A stretch of 64,000 nt of DNA from Albifimbria verrucaria (taxonomy: Eukaryota > Ascomycota > Sordariomycetes > Hypocreales > Stachybotryaceae), in NCBI GenBank assembly GCA_020081605.1, contig JAHREC010000030.1, forward strand, positions 1,550,001-1,614,000. Reading direction: 5' to 3'. The notes under the pieces are model-generated. The model was not told the origin of the DNA, ran no database searches, and saw only the letters and a program-made list of their open reading frames with translations. The stretch's first letter is position 1, and every line of letters starts with the position of its first letter. Below are positions 1-11,991 of the stretch, in pieces. The position numbers and the translations under genes are program-made.

Positions 1-3000
1 TGGGGATCGTACCCTCGGCTGTCGTTGGCCATTCCTCAGGCGAGATTGCTGCCGCCTACGCTGCCGGCATTCTATCGTTCCGTAATGCTATCATATGCGC
101 ATATTATAGAGGGCTATACATGTCTGAGGGCAAAAGCTTGCCTCAGAAGGGAGCCATGATGGCCGTGGGCATGACAGTGTCCGAGGGCCGTACACTTCTC
201 GAGCCATATATTGGACGAATTGCCCTAGCAGCCGTTAACAGTCCTACAAGCCTTACTCTTTCTGGTGACGAGGATGCAATTATTGAGCTCAAAGCCGAAT
301 TGGACAGAGCAGGCGTGTTCAATCGCCGTCTGCGTGTCGAACAAGCGTTTCACTCTCATCACATGGTGCCACTCGCCCCAGGCTTTGAAGCCGCGTTATC
401 CAAAACTCCTGGGTTCCGGTCAGAGACCGCTCAAGTAAGGATGGTATCCAGCGTCACAGCTCGAGACGCGAGCGCCAGGGTCATGGACGCAGCGTATTGG
501 GCAGCAAACATGACGGGGTTGTTCGGTTCGCCGATGCGCTCACAGGCATCCTTCTCGACGAGAAAGATGAGCCTGATGTCGACATCCTCGTCGAGATCGG
601 AGCGCATCCGGCCCTCAAAGGTCCAGCGCTAGACGTCGTGAAGAGCACTGGTTCGGAGCTTCCGTACGTGGGATCGCTAACACGCGACAAGCCTGCGTTT
701 GAGAGCCTTCTTGCTTGCGCTGGCGAGCTTCATAGCCTTGGTTACGAAGTTGATCTGGCTGCATCAAATAGCGACCACTGGCTCAATGTTGATGGCAATG
801 TGGTGGGCAAATCTACTGTAGGTCGTACTATTCATGACCTTCCCGCCTACGGTTGGGATCATGGAACGCATTGGTCTGAAACACGAGTGATTCGCCAACA
901 CCGCTTGAGGCCATCCCGTCATACTCTCCTCGGGGCGGTTGTACCAGGAACAGTGGACAACCATCCGACTTGGAGAAACTATCTGAAGATCTCCGAGATC
1001 CCATGGTTGAGTGAGCATGTGATTCAGGGCAAAATCCTCTTTCCCGCTGCGGGTTACATATCGATGGCCCTTGAGGCTGTGGCGAGTATTTCTACAGGAC
1101 GAGGTAGTTTTCAGCTTCGCGACGTTAGTTTCAAGAGCGCACTCGTACTAAATGAAAACGATGAAGTCGGTACCGAGATTCTCCTCGAGCTTCAACCCCT
1201 GGCTATATCGGCCAAGAGCACTTCTACTTCCTGGTACATTTTCTCCATATCTACGTATGACGACCGTGAGAACCTAGTTGAGCATTGTCGTGGTCAGATC
1301 TGCGCTGAAAGTCAGGTCGCGGTCGATCCGTGGGCAGCAGCCACTTTGGCTGAGGTTCGTCTAGGTACTGACCGCCGCAAGCCCTCTAGCCTCCACTACA
1401 AGCAGCTACGCAGCGTCGGTCTGGATTATGGAGAGAAATTCCGACTTATTTCCAACCAGATCGAGAGCGGACCCGGATACTCTTTGGCCAACTTGACCTT
1501 CTCTCCATCGAAGGTTGTCAGCTACTATGCGGACCAATGTATCCTTCATCCCACTATTCTTGACTCAGCTTTCCATGCTATCTTTTCGGCGATTGAGACA
1601 CGTACCGGAAAGCCCCTTAGCGAGAGTTTTGTTCCCACCTTTATTCGTTCCGCCCATTTTTCAAAGTCCTTGCTCCAGCAAAAGACTAGCGAACAGGCTC
1701 AAGAGCTTACGGTGCATTGCTCCGCTGACTTGCCCGGAACGCGAGTTGCCCACAGCACGCTTCAGCTTCTCAATCCTACCGTCGTAGATGGCCAGCACGA
1801 GGTCCTCGTCAAGCTTGATGGTTTGGAGTTGACAGCTCTTGGTAACGAGTCCGGAGATGCTGAGGACAAACGGAATCTCTTCTTCAATATCTCCTGGGCG
1901 CCTCTCTTCTCCCACCTTGGCACTGGCGAGAGCTGCGACACATACCCAACTAGTATCGCAGAAGCTGTCATGTTCCATTGTCACGAGGTTCCCAACTCGT
2001 CAATCATGCATCTCACATCATCCAAGAACACCGTGGAGGCAGTGATATCGAATATTGGAGGCTTGAATGGCGAAGACAGAAAGTTTGGCAGCCTCAATGT
2101 CTGGTCTCACGTCAACACGCAGGGTGCCCAGCAAGTATTCCAGGAGATAGAGCCTACTCTGAAGAATTTGATTGAACACGTGGAGCCAGAGACCAACAAG
2201 TATGACTTGGTAGTTCTTCACGAGGTTTACACAGGACCTGTTGAGAATTTACTGAAGCCAGGGGCTGTTGTCATTGATGCAACTAAGCAAACTCTTAGCG
2301 CTGTCTCGTTCGAAAAATTATTTAGCACCGAAGAATTCACCGTGTGGAAGGCACTCCCTAGCAGCAAAGTTGAGACCGTGGCAGAGAAAGAGGACATCAC
2401 TGTCTTGGTCTCTAAGAGGGCCTCTGCTGAAACAAGAGCCATCGTCTCCGACATCGTGTCGTCTTATCCGGCTACCGTTCACGTTGTCCCTATGGGGGCC
2501 GACAGCTCGTCGAGCGCACATGTTATATCCTTAGTAAGCTTGGATGAAGACTTTTGTTTGATGCTGAGACAGAGGCGGGGCATCTCACGGCTATCCAAGC
2601 CCTCGTTGCCGGCCCCGCGGAGAATGTGGTCTGGCTCACTCAAGACGCTGCCATTCACAGCCGGAGACCCGAGCAGGCCGTTATAAACGGTCTCTTTCGC
2701 AGCATACGGAGTGAGAATGATGGTTCGCGATTCGCAACCCTCGACCTCGAATCTAAAAGTATTCCAAATTCTTCATACATTTCCGATCTTGCCATTCGTG
2801 TTCTCTTGAAGATCACAAGCGAGGATGAGCTTGCCGAAAGGAACAAAGTTATCCTTGTCCCTCGAGCGGCTATTGACGAAACAAGGAACAGCAAGCTTCC
2901 TTTCATCGGAAATCGTCGAGTACAGCAGGCTCTATTTTATGAACCCAATCGTCCACTTGCTCTGAAAGTTGGTAAGACCGGCTTGCTCAGTAGCCTTGCC

Positions 3001-6000
3001 TTTGGTGACGATGGCGATATCGCAGACTCAGAGTTACCCCACGACCATATTGAAATTCAAGTTGGCGCATCTGCTCTTAATTCTCGAGACATCGCTATTG
3101 CAAGCGGCACCGTTGATGAGAATCGCCTGGGTGACGAGGCAGCTGGGACTGTGGTACGCATTGGAAAACAGATCTTACCAAATGACTTCAAGGTTGGAGA
3201 CCGTGTGATTGCACTGCGACCTGGACAGGGCGCTCACCGCACTTTTGTACGCAATCCAGCTAGTTTGTGTCTAAAGATCGAAGATAGCTTGTCGTTCGAA
3301 CAAGCAACCTCCTTTCCGCTCATCCTTACTACAGCCTACTACTCCCTATACACCATTGGTCGACTCCAAAGGGGGATTATTGCCTGATACACACTGCGGC
3401 TGGCGGTTTAGGCCAGATGGCGATACAGCTCGCTCAGCGAGTTGGTGCCAGAGTCATCGCCACAGTCAGCTCTCCAGAAAAGAGGGCGTACATTCGGGAC
3501 AGGTTTGGGGTTCCTGATAGTATGATTTTCTCGTCTCAAGACGCCTCATTTGTAGAGGGCGTACTGGCCGTGACTGGTGGTCGCGGAGTCGACGTCGCTC
3601 TCAACAGCCTGGCTGGGGAGCTGCTGCACAAAACCTGGAGCTGTGTGGCTCCATTAGGCCGTCTTATTGAGATTGGTAAACGAAATATCCAAGATAATAC
3701 GAAGTTGGAGATGCGCCCGTTCCATTGCAGTGTCATATTTGCAAGCGTAGACATCGGCACTCTCTTCCGCGTCAGCCCTGGACTTCTTGGACAGCAGCTA
3801 CAGCAAGCCTTTGCATTGGTGAAGGAGGGACAAATCGAGGCTCCTGGGCCTCTCAAGACGTTCACATATGGCAATGTGCAGACGGCTTTAAAACCCTCCA
3901 GAAGAGATCGTTCTTTGGCAAAGTAGTCCTCGTCCCAGATAATAAAGAGCTGGTTCCCATCACGCCAGCCTCGTTCACTAACGAGAGGATCTTTGCTTCT
4001 GACAAATCATACTTGCTGGTCGGCGGTCTCGGTGGGATTGGTAGGTCGCTAGCAGAGTGGATGTTCTCTCGAGGCGCTCGCAAAATTTGTTTCCTTTCAA
4101 GGTCGGGCGCCCAGACGCGAGATGCTCAAGAGACTGTTGCATGGCTTTCTGAGCGTGGCGCTGAGACATCTGTCTTCAAGGCCAATGTTGATCGCCTTGA
4201 AGAGGTTAAACCCATCATCGAATCCCTCAGATATACGCTAGGTGGTATTTTCCAGGCGGCCATGGTCCTCCGTGATGGTCCATTCGGACAATTGACGGCA
4301 GCCGATTGGAGATCATGTGTTCATCCCAAGACGTTTGGAACACACAACCTGCATGTTGCTAGCGAGGGAATTAACCTAGACTTTTTGTTTGTTTCTCATC
4401 CATGTCCTCCGTTGTTGGCACAGCAGGTCAATCCAACTATTCAGCCGCCAACTCCTATATCGATGCTCTAATGGCCCATAGGAGAGCAAATGGCTTAGCG
4501 GGAACCACTATGAATGTCGGTGTCGTCGGCGATGTCGGTGCTGTAGCTGAAGATGATTCACTCGCTACTATTCTAGACCGTATGGGCTACGACTTTATCT
4601 CTCAGAATGAGCTCTTCTATCAAGTTGAAGAGGCTGTTCTCACCTCTAAACAATACCAGTCCGCTGCCTTGCTTGGGCCGGCAAGACACCAAATAATCTC
4701 AGGTATTAACACGAAGCGCAAGGATGTTTACTGGGGCTCCAAACCATTATGGCGGAACTTGTATGGTAACTTAGATCTAAAATCTACCAGTAACGCCAAG
4801 GGTAAAGAATCTCTTTCGGCTTTGCTGAGCTCTGCGAAGGGCTTGGAAGAGCGTTTGGACATTCTCACGAATGCTTTCATCAACAAGGTTTCCGCAGTCA
4901 TGGGTACTCCTACTGAGTCGATCCAGAAGTCGCAGCCATTGACAGCTTATGGACTTGATTCTATTGTTGCAGTAGAATTCAGAAAATGGTTCACCACCAC
5001 CATTAGTGCCGATGTGCCCCTATTTGATATTCTCGGTTCGAAATCGATCAAGGCCCTTACAACCAAAGCACTCATGTATATCAAGCAGGAGGATAGCACA
5101 CAAAGCTCGAACGTCAATTCCAACTCTCTTGGAGTTACTTCTAGCAATTCTAGCTCGGGCATTAACACCAAGCGAGGCATGCGAGGCTTAGACATCCAGC
5201 CTAGACCTCTCAAACACAATACACCACTATCCAGTTTCCAGAGACGCCTGTGGTTCCTCCACAACATTTCCGCTGATCCAAGCACCCTCAACTTGTTGGG
5301 TACTTTCATACTTCAAGGCCAGCCTCGATTAGAAACGCTTCAAAGAACCTTTGAAGAGTTGGCCAGGCGGAACGAGATCCTGCGGACAATTTATACCGAG
5401 GGAGACGACTTCACCGAGCAGCTGACTGCTGACAAGTTTCAGTCTCAGGTCGAGCTACAGGATATAAGCTTGGCCTCAGACACTACTGCTGCACTCATCA
5501 AGGCAAAAGATAACCTAAGAGGCCAATCAATTGACCTCGAGATTGGTGAATCCATGAAAGTTCGTCTGATCAAAATGGCAAAGGATAGGTATGCCCTGGT
5601 TCTATCGTTTCATCATATCAATCTCGATAACGGCAGCACCAAGACAATCCTCGACCAATTCACACAAATTTACGATGCCATCTCTAGACAGAAGGACCTT
5701 ACCAAGATCCCCGTGCCTCGTATTTCTTATGCCGACTTTGCTGTCTGGCATAATGAATTCTTAGAAACGCCCGAAACTTTTATTCACGTTGATTGGTGGA
5801 AGGAGAATCTGCGTGGCGTTCCCGAATTCTCCAGCTTGCTTCCATTTTCTTCTAAAAGGAAAGGCCAGCCAGTAGACCTACGGAGAGATCGACCATGGAA
5901 ACGAGTGTATCTTCTACCGTTCTGAAGCGCTTGAAACGTATCTCATCTTCCACAAATGCCACGCCATTCCATTTTCTCATTGCCGCGTTCCGAGCATTTA

Positions 6001-9000
6001 TATATCGATACACGGAAGAGGATGATTTGACATTCCTCATTGTCGATGGTACCCGTCCTCATACTGAAGTCAGCGATATCATGGGTTTCTTTGTCAACTT
6101 AGTTCCGCTTCGTCTCCTTCTTGAAGCAGGGAAGTAGATTTTGAGACGCTCCTTTCCTACGTTTCGAAAGCGGCTTTTGGTGCCCTCGCACATAATTCAG
6201 TTCCTTCGACTCTATAATTGACCATGTGGGCGTTAAACGTAACGCCAGCTGCTTCCCTATTAGCCAGATTATGGTCAACTATCAGATTTATGGCAAGCCA
6301 CCAGTTGTCCAAACTGTCGACTTTAACATTACGGACATTGATTTCCAGGATATTCCGACTCCCGGAGACATCTCTCTCGAGGCTATTGAGGACCCAGCTA
6401 TAGGTCTTACGCTTAGGCTGCAGTATGACCCAGTGTTGTACCCAGGTGCTGAGATGGAACGCTTTTTGGAGAACTTTACCATCTTCTTAGCTGACGTTAC
6501 ACGAGACCACCGCCAACCAATTAATGAAATCGCCATGGCGGGTCCAATGGAACTTCATTATCTCCGAGAGCATTGTTGGGGACTGGATGTCACTGAAGAT
6601 TTGTGGCAGAATAAGAGCATCGTTACAAAGGTGCTCGACATTGCGCAGGCGCAACCGGCGTCGATTGCTATTGAGACATCCACCGGCGAGACAATCACCT
6701 ATGGCGAGCTTGTCAATCAGGCAAAGCAGGTTTCCCTCAATCTTGAGAATAGCGGCATCTTCACGGGCTCACTCGTGGCAGCTTTGTACAAGCCAGGCAT
6801 TGATATGGTGGCTGGGTTGCTTGGCATTGTCTTTTCGGGCGCCGGCTACCTACCGTTAGACCCTGATTTTGCCATTGAAAGGCTGAAACATATGGTTGGA
6901 GGCCCGAAAGTATCCGCTATTCTGGCGCAAAAGAATATAGGAGTTAGCCGATGAGCTGGCTGGCGGCAATTGTGTGGTCCATACAGAGAGGGTGGACTTG
7001 GCGGTAGAAGCTTGGACTGAGAAGCGGAACTCGCCTGCTGATCCTTTTACGTGATTTATACGTCGGTAGGTCAACAATATGCGGCTCAATCTGCCTTCAT
7101 ACATGAATGCTAACTTGTTCGTTTTAGGGCAGCACAGGGAAGCCAAAGGGAGTTCTACTCAATCATGGCAACACACGTGCGATGCTCAGCGCACACAACA
7201 CCCGGCATAACTTCTCCGCCGATGACAAAATTCTTTTTCTGACATCCTTCACTTGGGATGTCTCAGTAGCTCAGATCTGGGGTTCACTCACCTCAGGAGC
7301 TACCATGCTCCTGGCCAAAGAAGACACTCGCAAGGACCCAGATGCACTGGCGTTATTCTTACTACAGTCGAGAGCCAGTGTCACATACACAACCCCAACT
7401 CAGTACGCCTCCCTCCTCCTGAGGGAAGGGAGCAGCTATCACGTATGCGACAGTACAGAGCGGCCATATTCGCTGGAGAAGCTTTATCCAGTCGACTTGT
7501 TAGGGACGTTTACGATCTAGGCATCCAGGGTCTCAAAGTGTACAACGAGTTCGGTCCCAGCGAGGCAACAGTTCAAACTACTTGTTATGAAGCAACGTAT
7601 CCAGAAAACGCGGATGGATACGTTCCCATTGGCTATGGCTTGGCAAATTGCTCCCACTACGTGGTAGATAGCAAACTCAAGCCCGTCCCGGCTACCGTTA
7701 TCGGTGAGTTGTGCGAAGGAGGGCCTCAGGTTGGGGCAGGCTACATAGGCCAACCCGATGCGACAGCTAGAGTGTACGTCAAGAATCCGTTTGCGACGCA
7801 GGAACATTTTATGCGTGGATGGAACACCATTTACCGTACTGGTGACAGAGTGAGATTCCTCCTGACGGGCAAATGGAGTACAAGGGTCGCATTGCTGGGG
7901 ACGCCCAGGTCAAACTTCGCGGATTCAGAATCGAGCTAGGTGAGATTGAAAACGAGATAACAGCCATAGCTAGTCAAATGCCCAAGAAGCTAGCTGCCGA
8001 CGGAGCTGTTATCTGCAGACGCTTGGGAAGCGCTGACGAGGCATCTCAAGACGTCGATGATCGCCAGCTGATTGCCTTTTTGGTCACACCAAATGTCTTT
8101 TCCAAAACAGAGAAGGAGTCAATTGTCAGCACCCTGCACAGCCAGCTGAAAAAAGACTCAATTATTACATGATTCCGAACGGCTATCATTTCGCTGCGGC
8201 ACTACCGACTCTTCCTAGTGGAAAACGAAACAGGCGTGCACTTCACGACCTGGAACTCAACCTAATCTACCCCTCTCAGATAATGTATCCACTACTGGAG
8301 CTTCTAGCATACAATCTCATGCCGATGGTTCACATATCTTGGAGAAAGTTGTGGATTGCTTCCGAAAAGTGCTCAAGCTTGGACCAGATCAACATGTTGA
8401 ACCAAACATGAGCTTTTTTGACCTCGGTGGTCACAGCCTTCTGGTGCTACGACTGGCGGCTCAAATTAAAAAGGAACTCAACGTCAAAATTGAAGTCCGG
8501 GACATTTTCTCCGACCTTACACCAACTGCAGTTACGAGTGTTGTTGCAAAAGGGCTAGGCGTAGGCTTGGCAGCAGTTACCGGGCCAACTCTCGAGGTGG
8601 ATTGGAAAGCCGAAGCAGCACTCCCGGACGATCCATCATTCTACCCAGCTTCACGGGGCACAGATCTAACAGAAGTAAATAGACCAGAGTCTATCCTACT
8701 GACTGGTGCCGATTCAATCGCAGGGGTCCACTTGCTCGTGCGTTTGTTAAACCATGGTCACGCGAGGATCGTAGCACTTGGGACGGAATCGCCGCTCAGC
8801 CTAAAATCCCTCGAATTATCATTTGAGCGTTATGGTCTTTTGGTCAGTAGCTCAGAGAAGTGGACGGAGCGTGTAGAAATCTTGTCTGGGTCGCTGTCTG
8901 AGACACAGCTTGGCCTCGACGATGAAGCCTTCCATAAGCTCGGACGATCACTTACAACAGTATATCATTTTGGCAGCCAGGTATCTCTGCTCAAGTCCTA

Positions 9001-9765
9001 CTCAGACCTGAAAAGAGTCAACGTGTCTGCTACCAAAGATGTCATTCGCCTCGCTGCTTTGGGCGTAGGCACATCCATTCATTACCTCTCATCTTGGAGC
9101 GTTCTCCATCTTCAACTTTGGTCAACTTCAAGTCGCCAAAGTGATTCCATCATTGTCAAAGATGAGAAAGTCCCCGACTTTTTACTCCATCAGGTCCAGA
9201 ATATGCCTATTTCAAAACTCGCTGGGCAGCCGAGGTAATGCTCGCTGAGGCAGCGAGACGAGGAATTCCAACTGGTATTTATCGCTCCTCGGGTCTAGAT
9301 GACAACTCTTCTGGGAAAGAGAGCAACTTCTATCTTGGACTGATACGTGAAATGGTTCAAGGCGGAATTGTCCCCGATTTCGGCAATGATGGATTTGACG
9401 CCGATTTCGTGACCCTGACTACGTTGCGGACGTTGTGCTGCATCTGAGGGAAAAAGTCAGCGCGCGGCTTTAGAAACGCAGATATTCCATATCCGAAATC
9501 CATCTGCGGTATCTCTGAAAGACTTACCTGAAGCGTATGCCAACGCCAGCGGGAAAAGCGCACAATGTCTCTTGTTTCTGTAGACGATTGGTTGGCTACT
9601 CTAGAGCGAAGTGGCGAGGTGAACGCGGCCATCATGAGGGAGTATATCAAGCTGGGACATCGTATGTTCAGCTTAAATGACTTCAGGACCAGGGAGATTT
9701 TGAATAGTGGTGATGGTGGCCCAAGGAAAGCACTAGATGTTATTCCACGCCAGATAATCGCATGA
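1..9765 (+). CDS. Hybrid PKS-NRPS megasynthase, 5' end outside window, many frame changes
   Basis: Iterative polyketide synthase fused to one NRPS module, making a polyketide-amino acid product. The window opens inside the acyltransferase (GHSSGE at 27-44; end of AT near 600). Then come a dehydratase (hot-dog His in [14 protein letters not shown] near 1000-1050; [10 protein letters not shown] near 1545), an enoyl reductase (about 2935-3890, NADPH loop HTAAGGLGQ near 3395), a ketoreductase (VGGLGGIG near 4020; GQSNYSAAN near 4430), an ACP (GLDSIVAVE near 4955), a condensation domain (5218-6590, HHINLDN near 5611), an adenylation domain (6650-8240; GPSEA, YRTGDR and [11 protein letters not shown]), a carrier (DLGGHSL near 8425) and a terminal reductase (8690-9765, YxxxK at 9209). 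No C-methyltransferase motif is visible. The reading frame changes more than a dozen times, so no single intact ORF exists; this is either a pseudogene or a gene with indel errors. The A3 motif is split by a real intron at 7066-7127. Product unknown. Confidence 0.88.
7066..7127 (+). other. Spliceosomal intron inside the adenylation domain
   Basis: A 62-bp intron with a GTAGGT donor, a TGCTAAC branch site at 7107-7113 and a TTTTAG acceptor. It cuts the A3 phosphate-binding motif exactly between VIYTS and GSTGKPKG. This is the one discontinuity of the megasynthase gene that is clearly an intron and not a frame change. Confidence 0.8.
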
Positions 9766-10946
9766 TGCTTCTCATTCTGTGGGAAAAATCTAAGCATTAG
9801 GAGGGCGGGAGAAAGTGAGGCATGTATTTATATATTGGAAGATTTTCAGTTTCACTAGACATTTTAGTTTTCCTCTCATTGTTGAATCACCAAATGAAAC
9901 TATCTTAGAATATTGTTTGTTATATAAAAATCCAGGATGTCAGACTGGAACCTTTCAAAACTAAGCTAATAGCTAATGACAAAAGAAAAAGCAACAGGTG
10001 ATTCACTATTTCACCGACAGGTGTGAATAGATTTATAGCTACTCAGATTTTGCTGCATTTATTTGAAGACATTGGACTGCGCCTGTATTGCTGTCATACG
10101 AGCCTAAACAGCGTATAAGGCCAGAAGTCGAGCTATTTATGCTGCAAAGAAAGCTATCGGCTAAGTCTCATGACGAATTGTTTGAAGCTAACTATTGGCA
10201 GAAAACCTTGGAATATAATTGAAACTTGGCTGTAGCTTGCTATCTATCAGTGACAACATCGTGTTCCTAGCTATCTCTCAGAGGTACCTTCACTTAGACG
10301 AGCTCAGTTTGCGATTCCGAGCAATGATATCACCCAAACTCAGTCGGTGGCAGGAACTATGTTGCTAGACAGAAATCCCGCATTGCTCAGGGCACAGGGA
10401 GGAGTGCTCAGGCCCAGCCTAGTTTGACTTAATTTGGATTGCTACCTGTTCCGCTGGATAGCACCAAGCACCCAAAGCCTTGGGCGACTAGTAGTATTAT
10501 CAAGGGTGTATAACCATAGAGAAGTGAACATGAACGGAACTTGGACCAGTACTTCAGCCGACGGATAGGCCAGGGGCATTCACTTAGAGATGTATTGAGT
10601 AAAAAGGCAGCAGAAAGGGTGTTAAGTAATTAGTCGCGTATGACAATCATTCCACAAGGTTCTAAATAACGTCTGTTTTCCGGATCGCTTTTCCCAGCCC
10701 GCTGTCGATACAGCGCGAGACTTTAGAATTAGCTAGGATAGAAAGGCAATATTTTATTTGAGCATTTGTTGAGTAAATAATACAAACCCCTGGCTCCATC
10801 ACTTTCATCTAACAAAATACGAGATATCTAATCGTGCATCAGTTTTTGCCCCATGCGCTTGATTTCCTGCATAATAATGCTTACCCTTCTGTCTATTCTC
10901 CCACGGACCGTGTCTACATACTTTGGATTTTGTAGTACTTACTACT
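9766..10946. other. Intergenic stretch without a recognisable gene
   Basis: About 1.2 kb between the PKS-NRPS stop and the stop of the next gene on the opposite strand (convergent arrangement). Both 3' ends point into it. I see only short unconvincing ORFs and no RNA gene or repeat. Confidence 0.6.
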
Positions 10947-11991
10947 TTATGCTAAAAACAGCACGGCAGCAAATGCCGTCAGAGCCAACGGTAGGCTCAA
11001 AGACCCGGCGCGGTCCACACCACTACCAGGATCATCGTTATCTTCTCCGATGGTGATATTAACATTGGTGTGAGTGTCGTTCTGCTCCTTGTTAGGATCA
11101 ACACTGCCTCTCCAGAACTGATGCGCTCGTAGGCACCGCAAGCTCGTCTCGGTCTCTGTATTGTCCACATTGAGCCCACCGATCTGTTGACTTGATATAT
11201 ATATTGGCCAAACTTGCTTTACATTCTCTGCATAAGCATCAGAAGCATTTTTCGAGCCGCTCTCGGTAGGGGGCTAGCTTTCGCAAAGAAGTAACCACCT
11301 TCAGGGAGGCGGTCAGTCTGCATAGCTACAATGAATATTATATTAACGTGTGTGCAAACAAAAGTTTTCATCAAACTTGTTCCTCCTCGCACCTGCTAGT
11401 TGGCGACTCTATCAAGGTCAAACTTACTGAAACTGGTAACCTTTCCACCAGGGAAAGCGTCTTGACAAGCGGAAGGCAGTGAGAACGTGCCACTGCATCC
11501 TTTCGGGTTTATGTTATTCTGAGCACGACTTCTAAGTTCATTGTCGCATTCGTCAGGGATCATATCGCAGGAATTGTTCTCCCAATCCTGCGCCCTTTCC
11601 GTAAGTTTATCACTGAGACCCTGAACCAAGGTGACGCAGACGTCTGCTGGAAATTGTTCCGATACACTTTGGTTAAATGGAGTGACAGAGAAACCAGTAA
11701 GCTGTATAACTTGATCATCCCCAATATCGTCGGTCTTCGGAATCGGAACATTTGCCGCAACTGCGATTTTAATTATCGCCCCCAACTCAGGGCGTTAGGA
11801 TTCTTGGCAGCAGAGCTGTCTGAGAAGTATTCCTGGCCTGTCGCGGTGGCATTGGCATTCTCCAAGCTCATAATAATGGCATCTTCGTTCAGTCCGTAGA
11901 GTGAGGTAGACTTGTTTATTGTGGTAATCTGTTTACCACTCACGGCTGCAAGAGAAAACCCAACAAAAGGGGCAAGCTTGAGAAAGAACAT
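10947..11991 (-). CDS. Secreted protein with a GPI-anchor-like C-terminus
   Basis: Unrecognised protein. The start at 11991 gives a hydrophobic N-terminus typical of a signal peptide (MFFLKLAPFVGFSLAAVSG). The middle contains cysteines and N-glycosylation sequons. A likely intron runs 11326-11427 (GTAAGT donor, CATTGTAG acceptor). The C-terminus, ending at 10947, has a small-residue site (GSGVDRAG) followed by a hydrophobic tail to the stop, as in GPI-anchored wall or membrane proteins. Two single-base frame changes are needed, near 11785 and in a C-rich run near 11270; the flanking frames otherwise stay coding-like. Function unknown; a cell-surface role is inferred only from the two ends. 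Confidence 0.6.

Noticed and set aside
1..9765. Treating each PKS-NRPS ORF as a separate gene or each break as an intron
   Set aside because: Domains continue directly across breaks with no splice signals and only a base or so of displacement. One true intron (7066-7127) is evident.
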